Below are positions 1 to 8,719 of a stretch of DNA of 44,793 bases, one piece after another; the stretch's first letter is position 1, and each line of letters starts with the position of its first letter. Origin of the DNA: a bacterium (lineage in GTDB: Bacteria > Patescibacteriota > Patescibacteriia > UBA9934 > GWF2-40-263); contig JAGVFR010000017.1 of NCBI GenBank assembly GCA_020057555.1, positions 1 through 44,793 on the forward strand, given 5' to 3'. A program made the position numbers and the translations under genes. The notes under the pieces were generated by a model, which was not told where the DNA came from, did no database searches, and was given only the letters and a program-made list of their open reading frames with translations.

Positions 1-614
1 AAAAGCTCTGGATTTACGGTTTGCAAAATAAGCGACACTGAAATCAATAACAACAAACCGATAATTCCATTTTTAATTCTATCTTTCGCTTTTGTAACAC
101 TGGTCGCTCCCCCAGCTGACAAAACCCACTCCAAACCGCCAATCATAATAAAGATAACAGCAATCACAGCTGCGGCTCCAAGCATCCAACTGTACGCAAC
201 ACTCACATAAGTTCCTAAATCTTCAACAGTTTCCATTGCTCCAATTTTTACATTCAATTTAGCTTTAACAGCTTGGGATTCAGGAAAACAATTCTTCATG
301 CCGGTCGGACATTCTGGCGGTTGTGTTGCAGACAGTTTACCCTTGACTTTCGCGCAATCAGCCGCTGTAAAACAAAGCGCGTTATTGCCGGGAAATTCTT
401 TTGTAGTTGCCGCGCACGAAAGAAAATCCGAACCGTTTTTTTCACACAACGACTGACATTTATCAAGTGTGACTTTTGATTCTGAAATCTGAACCGCACC
501 GCTTTTCGTCGCGCAAAAACACGCGCAAGTCGTTTCAGCTTGAACAGCAAACGGAGACAAAAACAAAACCATCATTGCAAAAAGCGGAAGAAATTTTTTA
601 AGCGGTGTCTTCAT
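1..614 (-). CDS. T4SS pilin-like (VirB2/TrbC-type) membrane protein, partial
   Basis: Reading the minus strand from ATG at 614 gives about 204 codons, open at the window edge. There is an N-terminal signal peptide (hydrophobic FLPLFAMMVLFLSPFAVQA), then a cysteine-rich exported stretch (at least eight Cys, so probably disulfide-bonded), then two hydrophobic segments separated by a short basic loop. The segment WMLGAAAVIAVIFIMIGGLEW, followed by SAGGA, a KAKDRIKNGIIG loop and LLLLISVSLIL, is the pattern of the small VirB2/TrbC-type pilins that CPR bacteria carry in many copies. The ATG overlaps the stop of the upstream DsbA-like gene by four bases (ATGA), so the two are probably translationally coupled and the oxidoreductase could fold this Cys-rich protein. 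The family call is from the two-helix pattern; the Cys-rich domain is not recognised. Confidence 0.75.
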   Translation of the reverse strand, partial: MKTPLKKFLPLFAMMVLFLSPFAVQAETTCACFCATKSGAVQISESKVTLDKCQSLCEKNGSDFLSCAATTKEFPGNNALCFTAADCAKVKGKLSATQPPECPTGMKNCFPESQAVKAKLNVKIGAMETVEDLGTYVSVAYSWMLGAAAVIAVIFIMIGGLEWVLSAGGATSVTKAKDRIKNGIIGLLLLISVSLILQTVNPEL

Positions 615-1327
615 ACTCCGATCAACTTCTCAAATATATCTCTCGGAATCGCCCCTTGAATCTTTGATCCATTTATGAAAAACGTCGGTGTCCCACGAAC
701 GCCAGCTTGAAGCCCATCTTGATAATCCTTTTCAACTTCATCTTTATACGTTCCGGAATCCAAACACGAACGGAAAAATGAAGTGTTTAAATTCAATTCA
801 GCGGCAAATTGATACAATCGTTCTTGCGACAAATCCGATTGATTCTGAAATAGCTTGTCATGATATTCCCAAAACTTTCCTTGATCAGAAGCGCATTCAC
901 TCGCTTCTGCCGCTTTTCTCGCAAGAGGATGAATATCGGACAAAGGAAAATCACGATAGATATAATTGATTTTTTTAGGATATTTTAATGCAAGTTCTCT
1001 CATTACAAAACTCGCTTCACGCGAATATGAACATTGAAAACCCGCAAACTCAACGATTGTCACTGGCGCATCTTTTCTTCCAAGCGATGCGTCATCATCG
1101 GAAACAATGTTGGCTGGTTGATCGGAAAGTGGAATAGCAGATAAACGCAAACTCGACATTGACTTATTGGTGAAATCAAAACTGTCTGGACTGATCTCTC
1201 CTGTTTGGATTTGCCTGGCAAGCGACAAAACTCGCCAAACAAAAAAAGAAAGCAAAAAAATGATTGTCAATGTTACAACTGTGGCAACCCAATTCCGCTT
1301 TTTATGAAGTTCGAAATCTGATAACAT
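611..1327 (-). CDS. DsbA-like thioredoxin-fold protein with CxxS active site
   Basis: This 238-residue protein has one N-terminal membrane anchor (about residues 14-34) and an extracytoplasmic thioredoxin-like domain from about residue 78. The domain has the DsbA pattern: VTIVEFAGFQC at the active site, a helical insertion with YRDFPLSDIHPLA, and the cis-proline loop RGTPTFFING near the C terminus. The usual CPxC reads C99-S-Y-S102, so the resolving cysteine is missing. The DNA reads this clearly, with TGT and TCG codons. Family knowledge suggests a thiol-disulfide isomerase or a monothiol adaptor, not a classical oxidase. It overlaps the Cys-rich pilin-like gene downstream by four bases, which gives it an obvious client. 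An extended -10 box ends 6 nt before the ATG and there is no Shine-Dalgarno, so the mRNA is probably leaderless. Confidence 0.85.
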   Translation of the reverse strand: MLSDFELHKKRNWVATVVTLTIIFLLSFFVWRVLSLARQIQTGEISPDSFDFTNKSMSSLRLSAIPLSDQPANIVSDDDASLGRKDAPVTIVEFAGFQCSYSREASFVMRELALKYPKKINYIYRDFPLSDIHPLARKAAEASECASDQGKFWEYHDKLFQNQSDLSQERLYQFAAELNLNTSFFRSCLDSGTYKDEVEKDYQDGLQAGVRGTPTFFINGSKIQGAIPRDIFEKLIGV

Positions 1328-1333
1328 ATCAAA

Positions 1334-1342
1334 AGTATATCA
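1334..1342 (-). promoter_or_regulatory. extended -10 promoter of the DsbA-like gene (leaderless)
   Basis: On the minus strand TGA-TATACT is followed by exactly six bases and the ATG at 1327. The -10 to +1 distance places the transcript start at or next to the A of the start codon. Confidence 0.55.
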
Positions 1343-1537
1343 TGGAAATGGCAGAAAAGGCAGAAATTGCAGAAAAGGAAAAACAAAAAAGTATGAAAAA
1401 AGAAATTGAAATAGAAGAAACACGAACAAAACGGCGAGAGAAAAAACTTCGGCCAAAAATGAAAATGTCTGGAAAAGGAATGAAACGAAAGCTCACCCGT
1501 TGACGTATCTTCGCTGATTTGTTAGTATTTGGACGAT

Positions 1538-1759
1538 ATGAATCTTCAATCAATTCTAAACATCACGCAAATCGTATTGGCTGTTTTGCTTTCTGCCGCA
1601 ATTTTAATGCAAGCGCGCGGAACTGGAATTGGCGCCGCTTTTGGTGGAGGTGGAAATGTATACCGCACAAAACGCGGAGTAGAAAAAAAACTCTTTCAAC
1701 TTACAATCCTTCTTGCAATTCTATTTTTTGGTGTGGCTCTCGCAAACGCTTTAGTGTAA
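1538..1759 (+). CDS. secG: SecG, preprotein translocase subunit
   Basis: This 73-residue protein has two transmembrane helices (about 5-24 and 52-71) joined by a glycine-rich loop with GTGIGAAFGGGG, followed by a YRTKRGVEKKL motif, the standard SecG pattern. SecG is the small non-essential partner of SecY and SecE in the protein-export channel. The ATG at 1538 is preferred over the in-frame TTG at 1529 because SecG proteins start just before the first helix. The preceding 200 bases are a purine-rich stretch without a convincing gene. The substrate-binding protein gene follows after 55 bases. Confidence 0.9.
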   Translation: MNLQSILNITQIVLAVLLSAAILMQARGTGIGAAFGGGGNVYRTKRGVEKKLFQLTILLAILFFGVALANALV

Positions 1760-1814
1760 CTATCTGTTCCCTTTCATAAAACGATCTTCTTTTAATACAT
1801 CAAAAGACCTGACA

Positions 1815-3518
1815 ATGCGTCAGGTACTTTGTGTATCTAAAACTCGTCGTTTCCCAAGTTTTAGACAATGGAAACAACTTTCGAATGTCCTTTCAAAAAC
1901 AGAAAAACAAGTAGTTCAAACAGCCTTTCTTCTTATTGTGGTTTCAATTGCTTCAATTGTTAGTTTATATTTATTTATCAATCGAGTTGAAATACCAACT
2001 CAAGGAGGTGAATATACCGAAGCTCTTGTTGGAGAACCACAATTGATAAATCCTCTTTACGCGACTTCAAACGATGTTGACAAAGATCTTGTCACACTTA
2101 TTTATTCAGGTCTCATAAAATGGAAACCAGAGGAAGGACTGGTTCCGGATTTGGCAGAATCAATAAACATAAATGAGGAAGGAACAGTTATCACAGCAAC
2201 GATTCGTGAAAACGCGCGATTCCACAATGGTGATCCAATTTTGGCTCGTGACATTCTTTTCACAATCAATGCAATTCAAAACCCGGCATATCGAAGTCCG
2301 CTCTATGGATCATTCAAAGGCGTGTCTGTTGTTCAAGAAGGAGATCGCGTTGTTTCGTTTGTGATTGAAAAACCTTCAGCAGTATTCTTACAAAATTTAA
2401 CTGTTGGAATTTTGCCTTCTGGATTGTGGGCCGATGTTTTACCTCAAAACGCTCCACTCGCGGCTCTAAACTTGCAACCAGTTGGAAGCGGCCCTTTCCA
2501 ATTTGTGGAATTCACAAAAGATAAAAAAGGATCAATCAGATCTTACACACTCAAACCCTTCAAAGATTGGTATCAATCACCTGCTTTCATAGATAGGTTG
2601 ACTTTTCAATTTTATCCTGACCAAAAAAGCGTGCTCGATGCTCTTGAAAACAAATATGTCAAAGGTGTAAGTGTTGTTCCGTTTGAAGATAAGGAAAAGA
2701 CTGGACAAAATCGCGCTGTTGTGCTACACTCCCCTCTTCTTGATCGTGAAGTTGTTTTGTACTTCAACCAAAAAACGAACGAGCAACTGAAAAGAAAGAC
2801 AGTTCGTGAAGCTATTGCGCTTGCAATCGACAAAACAGAAATCGTAAATAATATTATTCAAGGACAGGGACGTGTTATTAACGGTCCGCTCTTGTCTAGT
2901 ATGCTTGGGTATAAAGAAGCTGAAACAACACAAGTTATTGATTTGGAAAAAGCGAGAACAATGTTAAAGGAAGTAATGGAAGTAACGGAAGAAGCTGTAA
3001 AAAAACCAAACAAGCTCACTCTTACAGTTCCATCGGGAGAAGAATTTTCGCGTGTTGCCAATTACATCAAAACACAACTAGAAGCAATTGAATTGGAAAT
3101 AGAAATCATCACAATTCCATCTCAAACATTTTTCGACGATGTTATTTCACCGCGTAACTTTGAACTTTTATTAACAACTGTAATGTTTGACGCAACTCAA
3201 GATCCATATTTATTCTGGCATTCTTCACAGATTGGAAGTGCTGGACTGAATATCGTTGAATATCAAAACGCTGACGTTGATAAGCTTCTTGAATCAGCGC
3301 GTGCAACAATCAAAACAGAAGAAAGACAAACTGCATATCAAACATTTGAGGAAAAAGTAGTCGCTGATCTTCCGGCAATCTTCTTGTATCAATCAAATTA
3401 TAACTACGCGGTTTCACGCGATATTCAAAACGTGAAACTAGATTCAATTCGCGTTCCATTTGATAGATTCGCGAAAATAAATGAGTGGTATATTAAAACA
3501 AAGAAGACGTTTCGGTAG
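1815..3518 (+). CDS. Oligopeptide ABC transporter substrate-binding protein (SBP family 5)
   Basis: The 567-residue protein has a basic N-terminus, a single hydrophobic membrane anchor (about residues 38-57) instead of a lipobox, and then the SBP_bac_5 fold. Family signatures are GEPQLINPLYAT, a SGLIKWKPEEGLVPDLAES segment, ARFHNGDPILARDILFT and, later, REAIALAIDKTEIV and the C-terminal YQTFEEKVVADLPAIFLYQ. It would present peptides at the outer face of the membrane to a permease; no permease genes are nearby. The stop codon (3516-3518) lies inside a REP-like palindrome shared with the glycosyltransferase at 11.7 kb. It starts with ATG at 1815; a start at a later Met would still keep the anchor. 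Confidence 0.9.
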   Translation: MRQVLCVSKTRRFPSFRQWKQLSNVLSKTEKQVVQTAFLLIVVSIASIVSLYLFINRVEIPTQGGEYTEALVGEPQLINPLYATSNDVDKDLVTLIYSGLIKWKPEEGLVPDLAESININEEGTVITATIRENARFHNGDPILARDILFTINAIQNPAYRSPLYGSFKGVSVVQEGDRVVSFVIEKPSAVFLQNLTVGILPSGLWADVLPQNAPLAALNLQPVGSGPFQFVEFTKDKKGSIRSYTLKPFKDWYQSPAFIDRLTFQFYPDQKSVLDALENKYVKGVSVVPFEDKEKTGQNRAVVLHSPLLDREVVLYFNQKTNEQLKRKTVREAIALAIDKTEIVNNIIQGQGRVINGPLLSSMLGYKEAETTQVIDLEKARTMLKEVMEVTEEAVKKPNKLTLTVPSGEEFSRVANYIKTQLEAIELEIEIITIPSQTFFDDVISPRNFELLLTTVMFDATQDPYLFWHSSQIGSAGLNIVEYQNADVDKLLESARATIKTEERQTAYQTFEEKVVADLPAIFLYQSNYNYAVSRDIQNVKLDSIRVPFDRFAKINEWYIKTKKTFR

Positions 3519-3537
3519 CCTACGGCTTTAGCCGTGG
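3512..3537. repeat. REP-like palindrome, family 2, copy 1
   Basis: GGTAGCC followed by TACGGCTTTAGCCGTGG forms a hairpin. The reverse complement of 11748-11772 matches it with about three differences. The stop codon of the substrate-binding protein gene is supplied by this element. Confidence 0.65.
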
Positions 3538-3546
3538 AACTTAAAC

Positions 3547-3631
3547 GGGCGGGTGGCGGAACTGGTATACGCGTACGTCTCAGAAGCGTATGGGGCAACC
3601 CTTGGGAGTTCGAGTCTCCCCTCGCCCACCA
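3547..3631 (+). tRNA. tRNA-Leu (anticodon CAG)
   Basis: An 85-nt class II tRNA. The acceptor GGGCGGG pairs with CTCGCCC (one G-U), the D-arm is GGCGGAACTGGTA, the anticodon stem TACGT/GCGTA closes the loop CTCAGAA with anticodon CAG, a short variable arm follows, then GGGAGTTCGAGTCTCCC as the T-arm. The 3' CCA is encoded. It lies alone between the substrate-binding protein and RNase J genes. Confidence 0.93.
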
Positions 3632-3827
3632 AGATTTAATTAACGTGCTCTTTTCCGGTTGCACGCAAAACGTACATCTCAAAAAGATCACGTATCGTTT
3701 ATCATTATTTGTTCTTTACAATTGAAAAATTAGAAGCGAGAAGCATGAAGCAAGAAGTTAGGATAACCACTTTATTCCTCCCTTTACTACTTTGCTACTC
3801 TACTACTTTACTACTAACTAAATACTT
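3632..3827. other. Spacer between tRNA-Leu and RNase J gene
   Basis: About 200 bases without a supportable gene. It holds a weak hairpin (CGTGC/GCACG around 3643-3664) and a pyrimidine-rich stretch with repeated CTACT triplets (about 3780-3815) just before the RNase J start. No clear promoter was identified. Confidence 0.4.
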
Positions 3828-5636
3828 ATGTCCCCAAAACAACCAACAACAACTCGCAACTCTGGCGCGCGCAATCCGCGCGGCCACAGTCGCTTCAAAG
3901 GGCGCGTATTTCGCGCAAAGCCATTACAAAGACAACCTCACGTTCACTCACTTAAAGATCCTGGCAGAACATTAAGCGACGAAAATCTTCGCATCATGGT
4001 CCTTGGTGGCTGTGAAGAAGTCGGTCGCAACTGCACACTTCTTGAATACAAAAACGACATCATCCTTATTGACATGGGACTTCAATTCCCAGAAGAGGAC
4101 ATGCCTGGAATCGATTACATCATTCCAAACATGACCTATCTCAAAGGAAAAGAAAAAAATGTTCGTGGAGTTATCATAACCCATGGTCACTATGACCACA
4201 TCGGAGCGATCCCTCACACAGTTCCAAACATTGGAAACCCGCCGATCTATGCTCTTCCAATGTCAGCGGCAATTATCAAACGCAGACAGGAAGATTTTCA
4301 CACACGAAAACTGGATGTTAAAGTTACAAAAATTGATGACATCCTAAAACTTGGCGCGTTCACAGTTTCTTTCTTCCATATCAATCATAACATTCCAGAC
4401 TCTGCCGGTATTGTAATTGAAACGCCAGAAGGAGTTGTGTGCCACACTGGCGACTGGAAATTTGATTTCCATCCAGCTGGCGCTGAACACGCGGACTTTC
4501 AAAAAATTGCCGCGATCGGCAAAAGCGGTGTCTTGTGTCTTATGGGTGATTCAACAAACTCAAACAGGCCAGGACATCAAGTCAGTGAAAAAGTCATTGG
4601 TGATGAACTTGAATACATAAATGAAAAATCGGGTGGACGACTTATTGTCGGAACGTTTGCTTCCCTGCTCTCGCGCGTAAAACAAATTATTGAATCATCA
4701 GAAAAACTCGGCAAGAAAGTTGCAATAGATGGATATTCAATGCGCACAAACGTTGAGATCGCAAAAGAACTTGGATTTATCAAATGTTTGCAATCAACGC
4801 TTATCAAACCTGAACAGATGGACAGTTATCCTGATAATAAAATCGTCCTCATCTGTACAGGCGCGCAAGGCGAAAAAAATGCAGCGCTTAACCGCATCGC
4901 CAACAACGAACACCGCGCAATAAAAATCCGAAAAACAGACACAGTGATCTTTTCAAGTTCTGTTATTCCTGGAAACGAAGCATCGGTTCAACGGCTCATG
5001 GACACTCTTTATCGCAAAGGCGCGAAAGTCATCAACTATCAAATGATGGATGTTCACGCTGGAGGTCACGCGAAAAAAGAAGACATCAAACTAATGCTCG
5101 CTCTGTTCAAACCAAAGTATTATGTTCCAATTGAAGGCAATCATTTTCTCCTTCGAGAAAATGCCGAAGTAGCGTATTCAATGGGTTGGGACGAAGATCA
5201 TGTCTTTGTCGTTGATAATGGACAGGTCATGACTTTTTCAAATCAAACTGGAATACTTACAAAAGAAAAAGTTATAACTGATTATGTGTTTGTTGACGGA
5301 CTTGGAGTCGGGGATGTATCACAAGTTGTTCTTCGTGATCGAAAAGTCTTGGCTGAAGACGGAATGGTCGTTATTATCGTTCAGATCGACAAAAAAACCG
5401 GAGCGCTCATTGGCAATCCAGATATCATCAGTCGCGGTTTCATTTTCATGAAAGAGCACCGTGAGCTTATTGAAGAAACACGAAATGAAGTTCGAAAAGC
5501 AATGGCAGATAAAGATCCAAAATCAGAAGCAGACCCAAAGTATGTACGCGAACAAATTCGCGACAGGCTTGGAACATTCTTCTTTAAGAAAATTGAACGC
5601 AGACCAATGATTCTTCCTGTGATATTGGAAATGTAA
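3828..5636 (+). CDS. rnj: Ribonuclease J (metallo-beta-lactamase/beta-CASP)
   Basis: The 602-residue protein matches RNase J along its length. After a basic, probably disordered N-terminal extension of about 50 residues, the metallo-beta-lactamase domain begins with RIMVLGGCEEVGRN. The zinc-binding motif THGHYDH (118-124) fits HxHxDH, and HTGDWKFD and MGDSTNSN are the later metal and catalytic loops. The beta-CASP part contains SRVKQII and CTGAQGE, then DVHAGGHAKKEDIK and PIEGNHFL. A C-terminal domain follows. RNase J is the 5'-3' exonuclease and endonuclease that turns over mRNA and matures rRNA in bacteria lacking RNase E. The ATG at 3828 has no clear Shine-Dalgarno. A bidirectional-looking terminator follows directly. 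Confidence 0.95.
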   Translation: MSPKQPTTTRNSGARNPRGHSRFKGRVFRAKPLQRQPHVHSLKDPGRTLSDENLRIMVLGGCEEVGRNCTLLEYKNDIILIDMGLQFPEEDMPGIDYIIPNMTYLKGKEKNVRGVIITHGHYDHIGAIPHTVPNIGNPPIYALPMSAAIIKRRQEDFHTRKLDVKVTKIDDILKLGAFTVSFFHINHNIPDSAGIVIETPEGVVCHTGDWKFDFHPAGAEHADFQKIAAIGKSGVLCLMGDSTNSNRPGHQVSEKVIGDELEYINEKSGGRLIVGTFASLLSRVKQIIESSEKLGKKVAIDGYSMRTNVEIAKELGFIKCLQSTLIKPEQMDSYPDNKIVLICTGAQGEKNAALNRIANNEHRAIKIRKTDTVIFSSSVIPGNEASVQRLMDTLYRKGAKVINYQMMDVHAGGHAKKEDIKLMLALFKPKYYVPIEGNHFLLRENAEVAYSMGWDEDHVFVVDNGQVMTFSNQTGILTKEKVITDYVFVDGLGVGDVSQVVLRDRKVLAEDGMVVIIVQIDKKTGALIGNPDIISRGFIFMKEHRELIEETRNEVRKAMADKDPKSEADPKYVREQIRDRLGTFFFKKIERRPMILPVILEM

Positions 5637-5638
5637 GA

Positions 5639-5672
5639 AAAAATCGTCGCTCCTTCAAGCGGCGATTTTTCA
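5639..5672 (+). terminator. Rho-independent terminator after RNase J
   Basis: AAAAATCGTCGC, an eight-base loop and GCGGCGATTTTT form a stem of about twelve pairs (one wobble) ending in a T run, three bases after the stop codon. Confidence 0.8.
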
Positions 5673-5686
5673 TTTGACGCCTTCTT

Positions 5687-5695
5687 TGTTACTAT
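5687..5695 (+). promoter_or_regulatory. extended -10 promoter of trpS
   Basis: TGT-TACTAT ends nine bases before the trpS ATG at 5705, leaving no room for a Shine-Dalgarno leader. This matches the pattern at rpiB and the transketolase gene. Confidence 0.45.
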
Positions 5696-5704
5696 GACTG
5701 CAAT

Positions 5705-6688
5705 ATGTCAAAAGTCCTCACAGCTCTTCAACCTTCTGGTATTCTTCATATTGGTAATTATTTTGGAGCAATAGAACCATTTGTGAAACTGCAAGATTCT
5801 GGCAACACAAATGTCTTGTTTGTTGTTGATTATCACGCAATAACAGTTCCGCAAGATCCTGAAAAACTTCGAAAAAACATAATGTTCGCGACAGCGACTT
5901 ATCTTGCCGTTGGTGTTGATCCAAAAAAGACTCTCTTGTTTCAACAATCTCATGTCTCACAACATACAGAACTTGCATGGATTCTAAATTGCATTACTCA
6001 CATGGGAGAACTAGAACGCATGACGCAATACAAAGACAAAACTCGCGGCAAAGGCGAGGCAGTAACTGTTGGTCTGTTTGATTACCCAGTGCTTATGGCC
6101 GCAGACATATTGATGTACGGAACAGAAATTGTCCCAGTCGGTGATGATCAAAAACAACATGTAGAATTGGCGAGAGATCTGGCTGAACGTTTTAACAAAC
6201 GATTTGGAGAAACATTCGTCATTCCAAAACCGCAAATCAGAAAAGAAGGCGCTCGAATTATGGCACTCGACGATCCAGAAACAAAAATGTCAAAATCAGC
6301 AAAGAGTGAAAAAAATTTCATCTCACTTATGGATGATGAAAAAACAGTTGAGAAAAAAATAAAAAGCGCTGTCACTGATTCGCAAGGAACAATAAAGTAC
6401 GATGAAAAACGAAAAGGTCTTGCAAATCTCATTACTATCTATTCGCTTGTCACAGGGGAAACAAACAAACAGATTGAGGAATCGTATAAAGGAAAAGACT
6501 ATAAAGAATTTAAGGAAAATCTTACAAAAAAACTTAACGATTTCCTAAAGCCGCTTCAAAACAAAATCAAAATTTATCTGTCAGACGAAACTGAATTGAA
6601 AAATATTCTGGATCAGGGCGCAAAAAAGGCACAAACATTGGCTGAACAAAAAATGAAAGATGTGAGAAATAAAATAGGCGTCTATTGA
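5705..6688 (+). CDS. trpS: Tryptophanyl-tRNA synthetase
   Basis: The 327-residue class I synthetase has the TrpRS pattern: ALQPSGILHIGNYFGA with the HIGH-type motif HIGN (15-18), FVVDYHAIT, GLFDYPVLMAADILMYG, VPVGDDQKQHVELARD and the KMSKS loop (about 194-198) in DDPETKMSKSAKSE. It charges tRNA-Trp with tryptophan in the cytoplasm. The length is normal for bacteria. It is transcribed alone: an RNase J terminator lies upstream and the rnpB promoter starts within its last codons. Confidence 0.96.
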   Translation: MSKVLTALQPSGILHIGNYFGAIEPFVKLQDSGNTNVLFVVDYHAITVPQDPEKLRKNIMFATATYLAVGVDPKKTLLFQQSHVSQHTELAWILNCITHMGELERMTQYKDKTRGKGEAVTVGLFDYPVLMAADILMYGTEIVPVGDDQKQHVELARDLAERFNKRFGETFVIPKPQIRKEGARIMALDDPETKMSKSAKSEKNFISLMDDEKTVEKKIKSAVTDSQGTIKYDEKRKGLANLITIYSLVTGETNKQIEESYKGKDYKEFKENLTKKLNDFLKPLQNKIKIYLSDETELKNILDQGAKKAQTLAEQKMKDVRNKIGVY

Positions 6689-6712
6689 CAAATTGGTTTA
6701 TTTTGATATCAT
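6685..6712 (+). promoter_or_regulatory. rnpB promoter
   Basis: TTGACA (6685-6690), a 16-base spacer, and extended TGA-TATCAT (-10 at 6707-6712). The -35 overlaps the end of trpS. Six bases separate the -10 from the first base of the RNase P RNA P1 helix at 6719, which gives an internal ruler for -10 to +1 distance in this genome. Confidence 0.75.
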
Positions 6713-6718
6713 TCATCC

Positions 6719-7178
6719 GTTCCAGGAATGTCGGGTGATTACGTGTTGAGGTTAAACTCAATCCGAGGAAAGTCCGAACACCACAAACTTCGCAAGATGT
6801 TTGTAAAAAGAAAGTCGCTAACAGCGACCAGGCATAAGAATCGGGAGTCGCGGAATTGGAAAAATCCATTCCATGATTCCGGAATCAAAACCTAGGGATT
6901 AGTGCCACAGAGACAATACTAGTTTGGTCGCAAGGCCTTACGAAACGTGAAAAGTAACATGATGTGTCTGTTGGGGTTCTCACAGATGCTACATGTTTCG
7001 CCTTATGGTGACATAAGAGCGCGGAAAACCCTTTCTGGTGTAAGAGCAAATTTGGTAGCTCGCTATGACCGGCTTTGCCGGTCTTGATCCGGCCAGCAAT
7101 GGTCGGGCTAGATAGATGATCGCCTCCCCGCGTAAAAAACGGGCAGACAAAATTCGGCTTACAGACATTTCCTGGAAC
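6719..7178 (+). ncRNA. rnpB: RNase P RNA (bacterial type A-like)
   Basis: The 5' and 3' ends pair as the P1 helix: GTTCCAGGAATGTC at 6719 with GACATTTCCTGGAAC ending at 7178. Universal core segments are present in order: GAGGAAAGTCCGAACACC (6765-6782), AGTGCCACAGAGACAATAC (from 6901) and AGACAAAATTCGGCTTACAG (7145-7164). The length of about 460 nt is slightly larger than usual because of an extended variable arm around 7040-7110. This is the catalytic RNA that removes 5' leaders from tRNA precursors; its protein partner RnpA is not in the window. It has its own promoter and a perfect terminator. Confidence 0.95.
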
Positions 7179-7214
7179 ATCAAAAATCTCTCGTCAATTC
7201 GAGAGATTTTTGAT
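7179..7214 (+). terminator. rnpB terminator
   Basis: A perfect 15-bp stem, ATCAAAAATCTCTCG with CGAGAGATTTTTGAT, around a six-base loop (TCAATT), starting at the base after the P1 helix. Confidence 0.9.
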
Positions 7215-7266
7215 AGCATGTAAACACATTCTTCCTTTCCATCCATTACTTCCTTTTCTTCCACTT

Positions 7267-8679
7267 ATGAAACGCTCTGAACTCGTTTTCACACTCGCCC
7301 TTGTTCCTATTGATCTTCTCTCACTTCTTGCCGCCGCGATTGGCGCGTTCTATCTTCGTTTCAATCCATACTTTACTTCAATCCGCCCTGTCATTTTTGA
7401 TTTGCGTCTTGAAATATATATCTCCATTGTTTTTCCAATTGCTTGCATTTGGATTATCGTATTTGCAGTCTCTGGTTTGTATTCAACACACCGTGTCGCA
7501 ATTGCAACTGAGCTCACTCGAATCATACTCGCAAGCTCGTCAGCAATGGCAATAATTTTTGCAGTAACTTTTTTCTCACGAACACTTTTTGAATCACGTT
7601 TTATCGCGCTTGCCGCGTGGGTGCTAGCAATTTTCTTTGTAGCCCTAGTGCGTCTCGTTGTACGCGGTTTACAACGTTCACTTCTTAAACTTGGAGTCGG
7701 TGTGCATCGAATTATTATAATTGGAGACAATCCAACAGCGAGCTCTTTGATAACAGAATTTGGCAATAAATCTCGTCTTGGTTTCCGCGTGATTGAACAA
7801 TTCAAAACATTTGATGATGAAGTTGCAAAACGAATTCAAAAATTAAAACAAAACGACAAAATTGACGAAGTTGTTTTGGCTGATCCTCAAGCCGACCGAG
7901 AAACAACATGGAAACTAATCGCTCTCACTGATAGTGAACATCTTGGATTTAGATATTCAGCAGATCTTTTCGCGTCAGCTGTTGGAAGATCAATCAATCA
8001 TACATACGCAGGAATTCCTGTGATCGAGGTTCAAAAGACTCCACTTGATGGTTGGGGAGCAATTTATAAACGGTTGTTTGATATTTTTGGCGCGCTATTT
8101 TTAATCATCATCAGCTCGCCAATAATGCTTCTTACCGCAATCGCAATAAAATCTGATTCACGCGGACCAATTTTGTTTTCAAAGATTGATAAAAACATGT
8201 TGTCAATGCGTATTGGACAAGACGGAAAACCGTTTCGTTATTTCAAATTCCGCTCAATGATTCCAAACACACATCAAATGCGCTACAACGAACTCTCGCA
8301 ACAAGACACACGAAAAGGCTCACCGCTTGTCAAAATAAAAAACGATCCGCGTATTACAAACGTTGGACAATTTATTCGTAAATATTCAATTGACGAACTC
8401 CCTGAATTTTTTCTTGTACTAACTGGAAAAATGTCGCTTGTTGGACCGCGCCCGCATTTACCAGAAGAAGTCAAAAAATATCGTTCAGAACACAAAAAAG
8501 TTCATACAGTAAAACCTGGTATAACCGGAATGGCGCAAATCTCCGGCAGAGCCGATCTTGATTTTGAAGATGAAGTCAGACTCGATACTTATTACATTGA
8601 ACATTGGAATCCGTGGCTCGATTTTTATATTTTACTCAAAACACCGTTTGTTGTGATTTTTAGAAAAGGAGCGTATTAG
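7267..8679 (+). CDS. Polyprenyl-phosphate hexose-1-phosphate transferase (WbaP/WcaJ-like)
   Basis: The 470-residue membrane enzyme has four N-terminal transmembrane helices, a CoA-binding-like middle domain (IIIIGDNPTASSLI), one further helix (about residues 280-300) and the C-terminal bacterial sugar-transferase domain. Catalytic-domain landmarks are SRGPILFSKID, FRYFKFRSM, SIDELPEFF, GKMSLVGPRPHLPEEV and VKPGITGMAQISGRA. It would start lipid-linked polysaccharide synthesis by moving a sugar-1-phosphate to undecaprenyl phosphate on the inner leaflet. ATG 7267 (MKRSEL) was chosen because the first helix follows at once; an upstream in-frame start would run into the rnpB terminator. It leads the envelope polysaccharide cluster up to 16.6 kb. 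Confidence 0.92.
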   Translation: MKRSELVFTLALVPIDLLSLLAAAIGAFYLRFNPYFTSIRPVIFDLRLEIYISIVFPIACIWIIVFAVSGLYSTHRVAIATELTRIILASSSAMAIIFAVTFFSRTLFESRFIALAAWVLAIFFVALVRLVVRGLQRSLLKLGVGVHRIIIIGDNPTASSLITEFGNKSRLGFRVIEQFKTFDDEVAKRIQKLKQNDKIDEVVLADPQADRETTWKLIALTDSEHLGFRYSADLFASAVGRSINHTYAGIPVIEVQKTPLDGWGAIYKRLFDIFGALFLIIISSPIMLLTAIAIKSDSRGPILFSKIDKNMLSMRIGQDGKPFRYFKFRSMIPNTHQMRYNELSQQDTRKGSPLVKIKNDPRITNVGQFIRKYSIDELPEFFLVLTGKMSLVGPRPHLPEEVKKYRSEHKKVHTVKPGITGMAQISGRADLDFEDEVRLDTYYIEHWNPWLDFYILLKTPFVVIFRKGAY

Positions 8680-8684
8680 CATTT

Positions 8685-8713
8685 TTGTCAAAACCACGAA
8701 TCATTGGTAGGAT
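8685..8713 (+). promoter_or_regulatory. promoter of the first glycosyltransferase gene (leaderless)
   Basis: TTGTCA (8685-8690), 17 bases, TAGGAT (8708-8713), then exactly six bases to the ATG at 8720. No Shine-Dalgarno can fit, so the start codon is the predicted transcript start. Confidence 0.6.
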
Positions 8714-8719
8714 CGGGGC

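Noticed and set aside
1342-1503. A 53-residue Lys/Glu-rich reading frame (MEMAEKAEIAEKEK...)
   Set aside because: It is a purine-run translation with near-repeats such as GGCAGAAA, lacks a Shine-Dalgarno and does not look like a folded protein; similar purine-rich runs occur elsewhere in the window.
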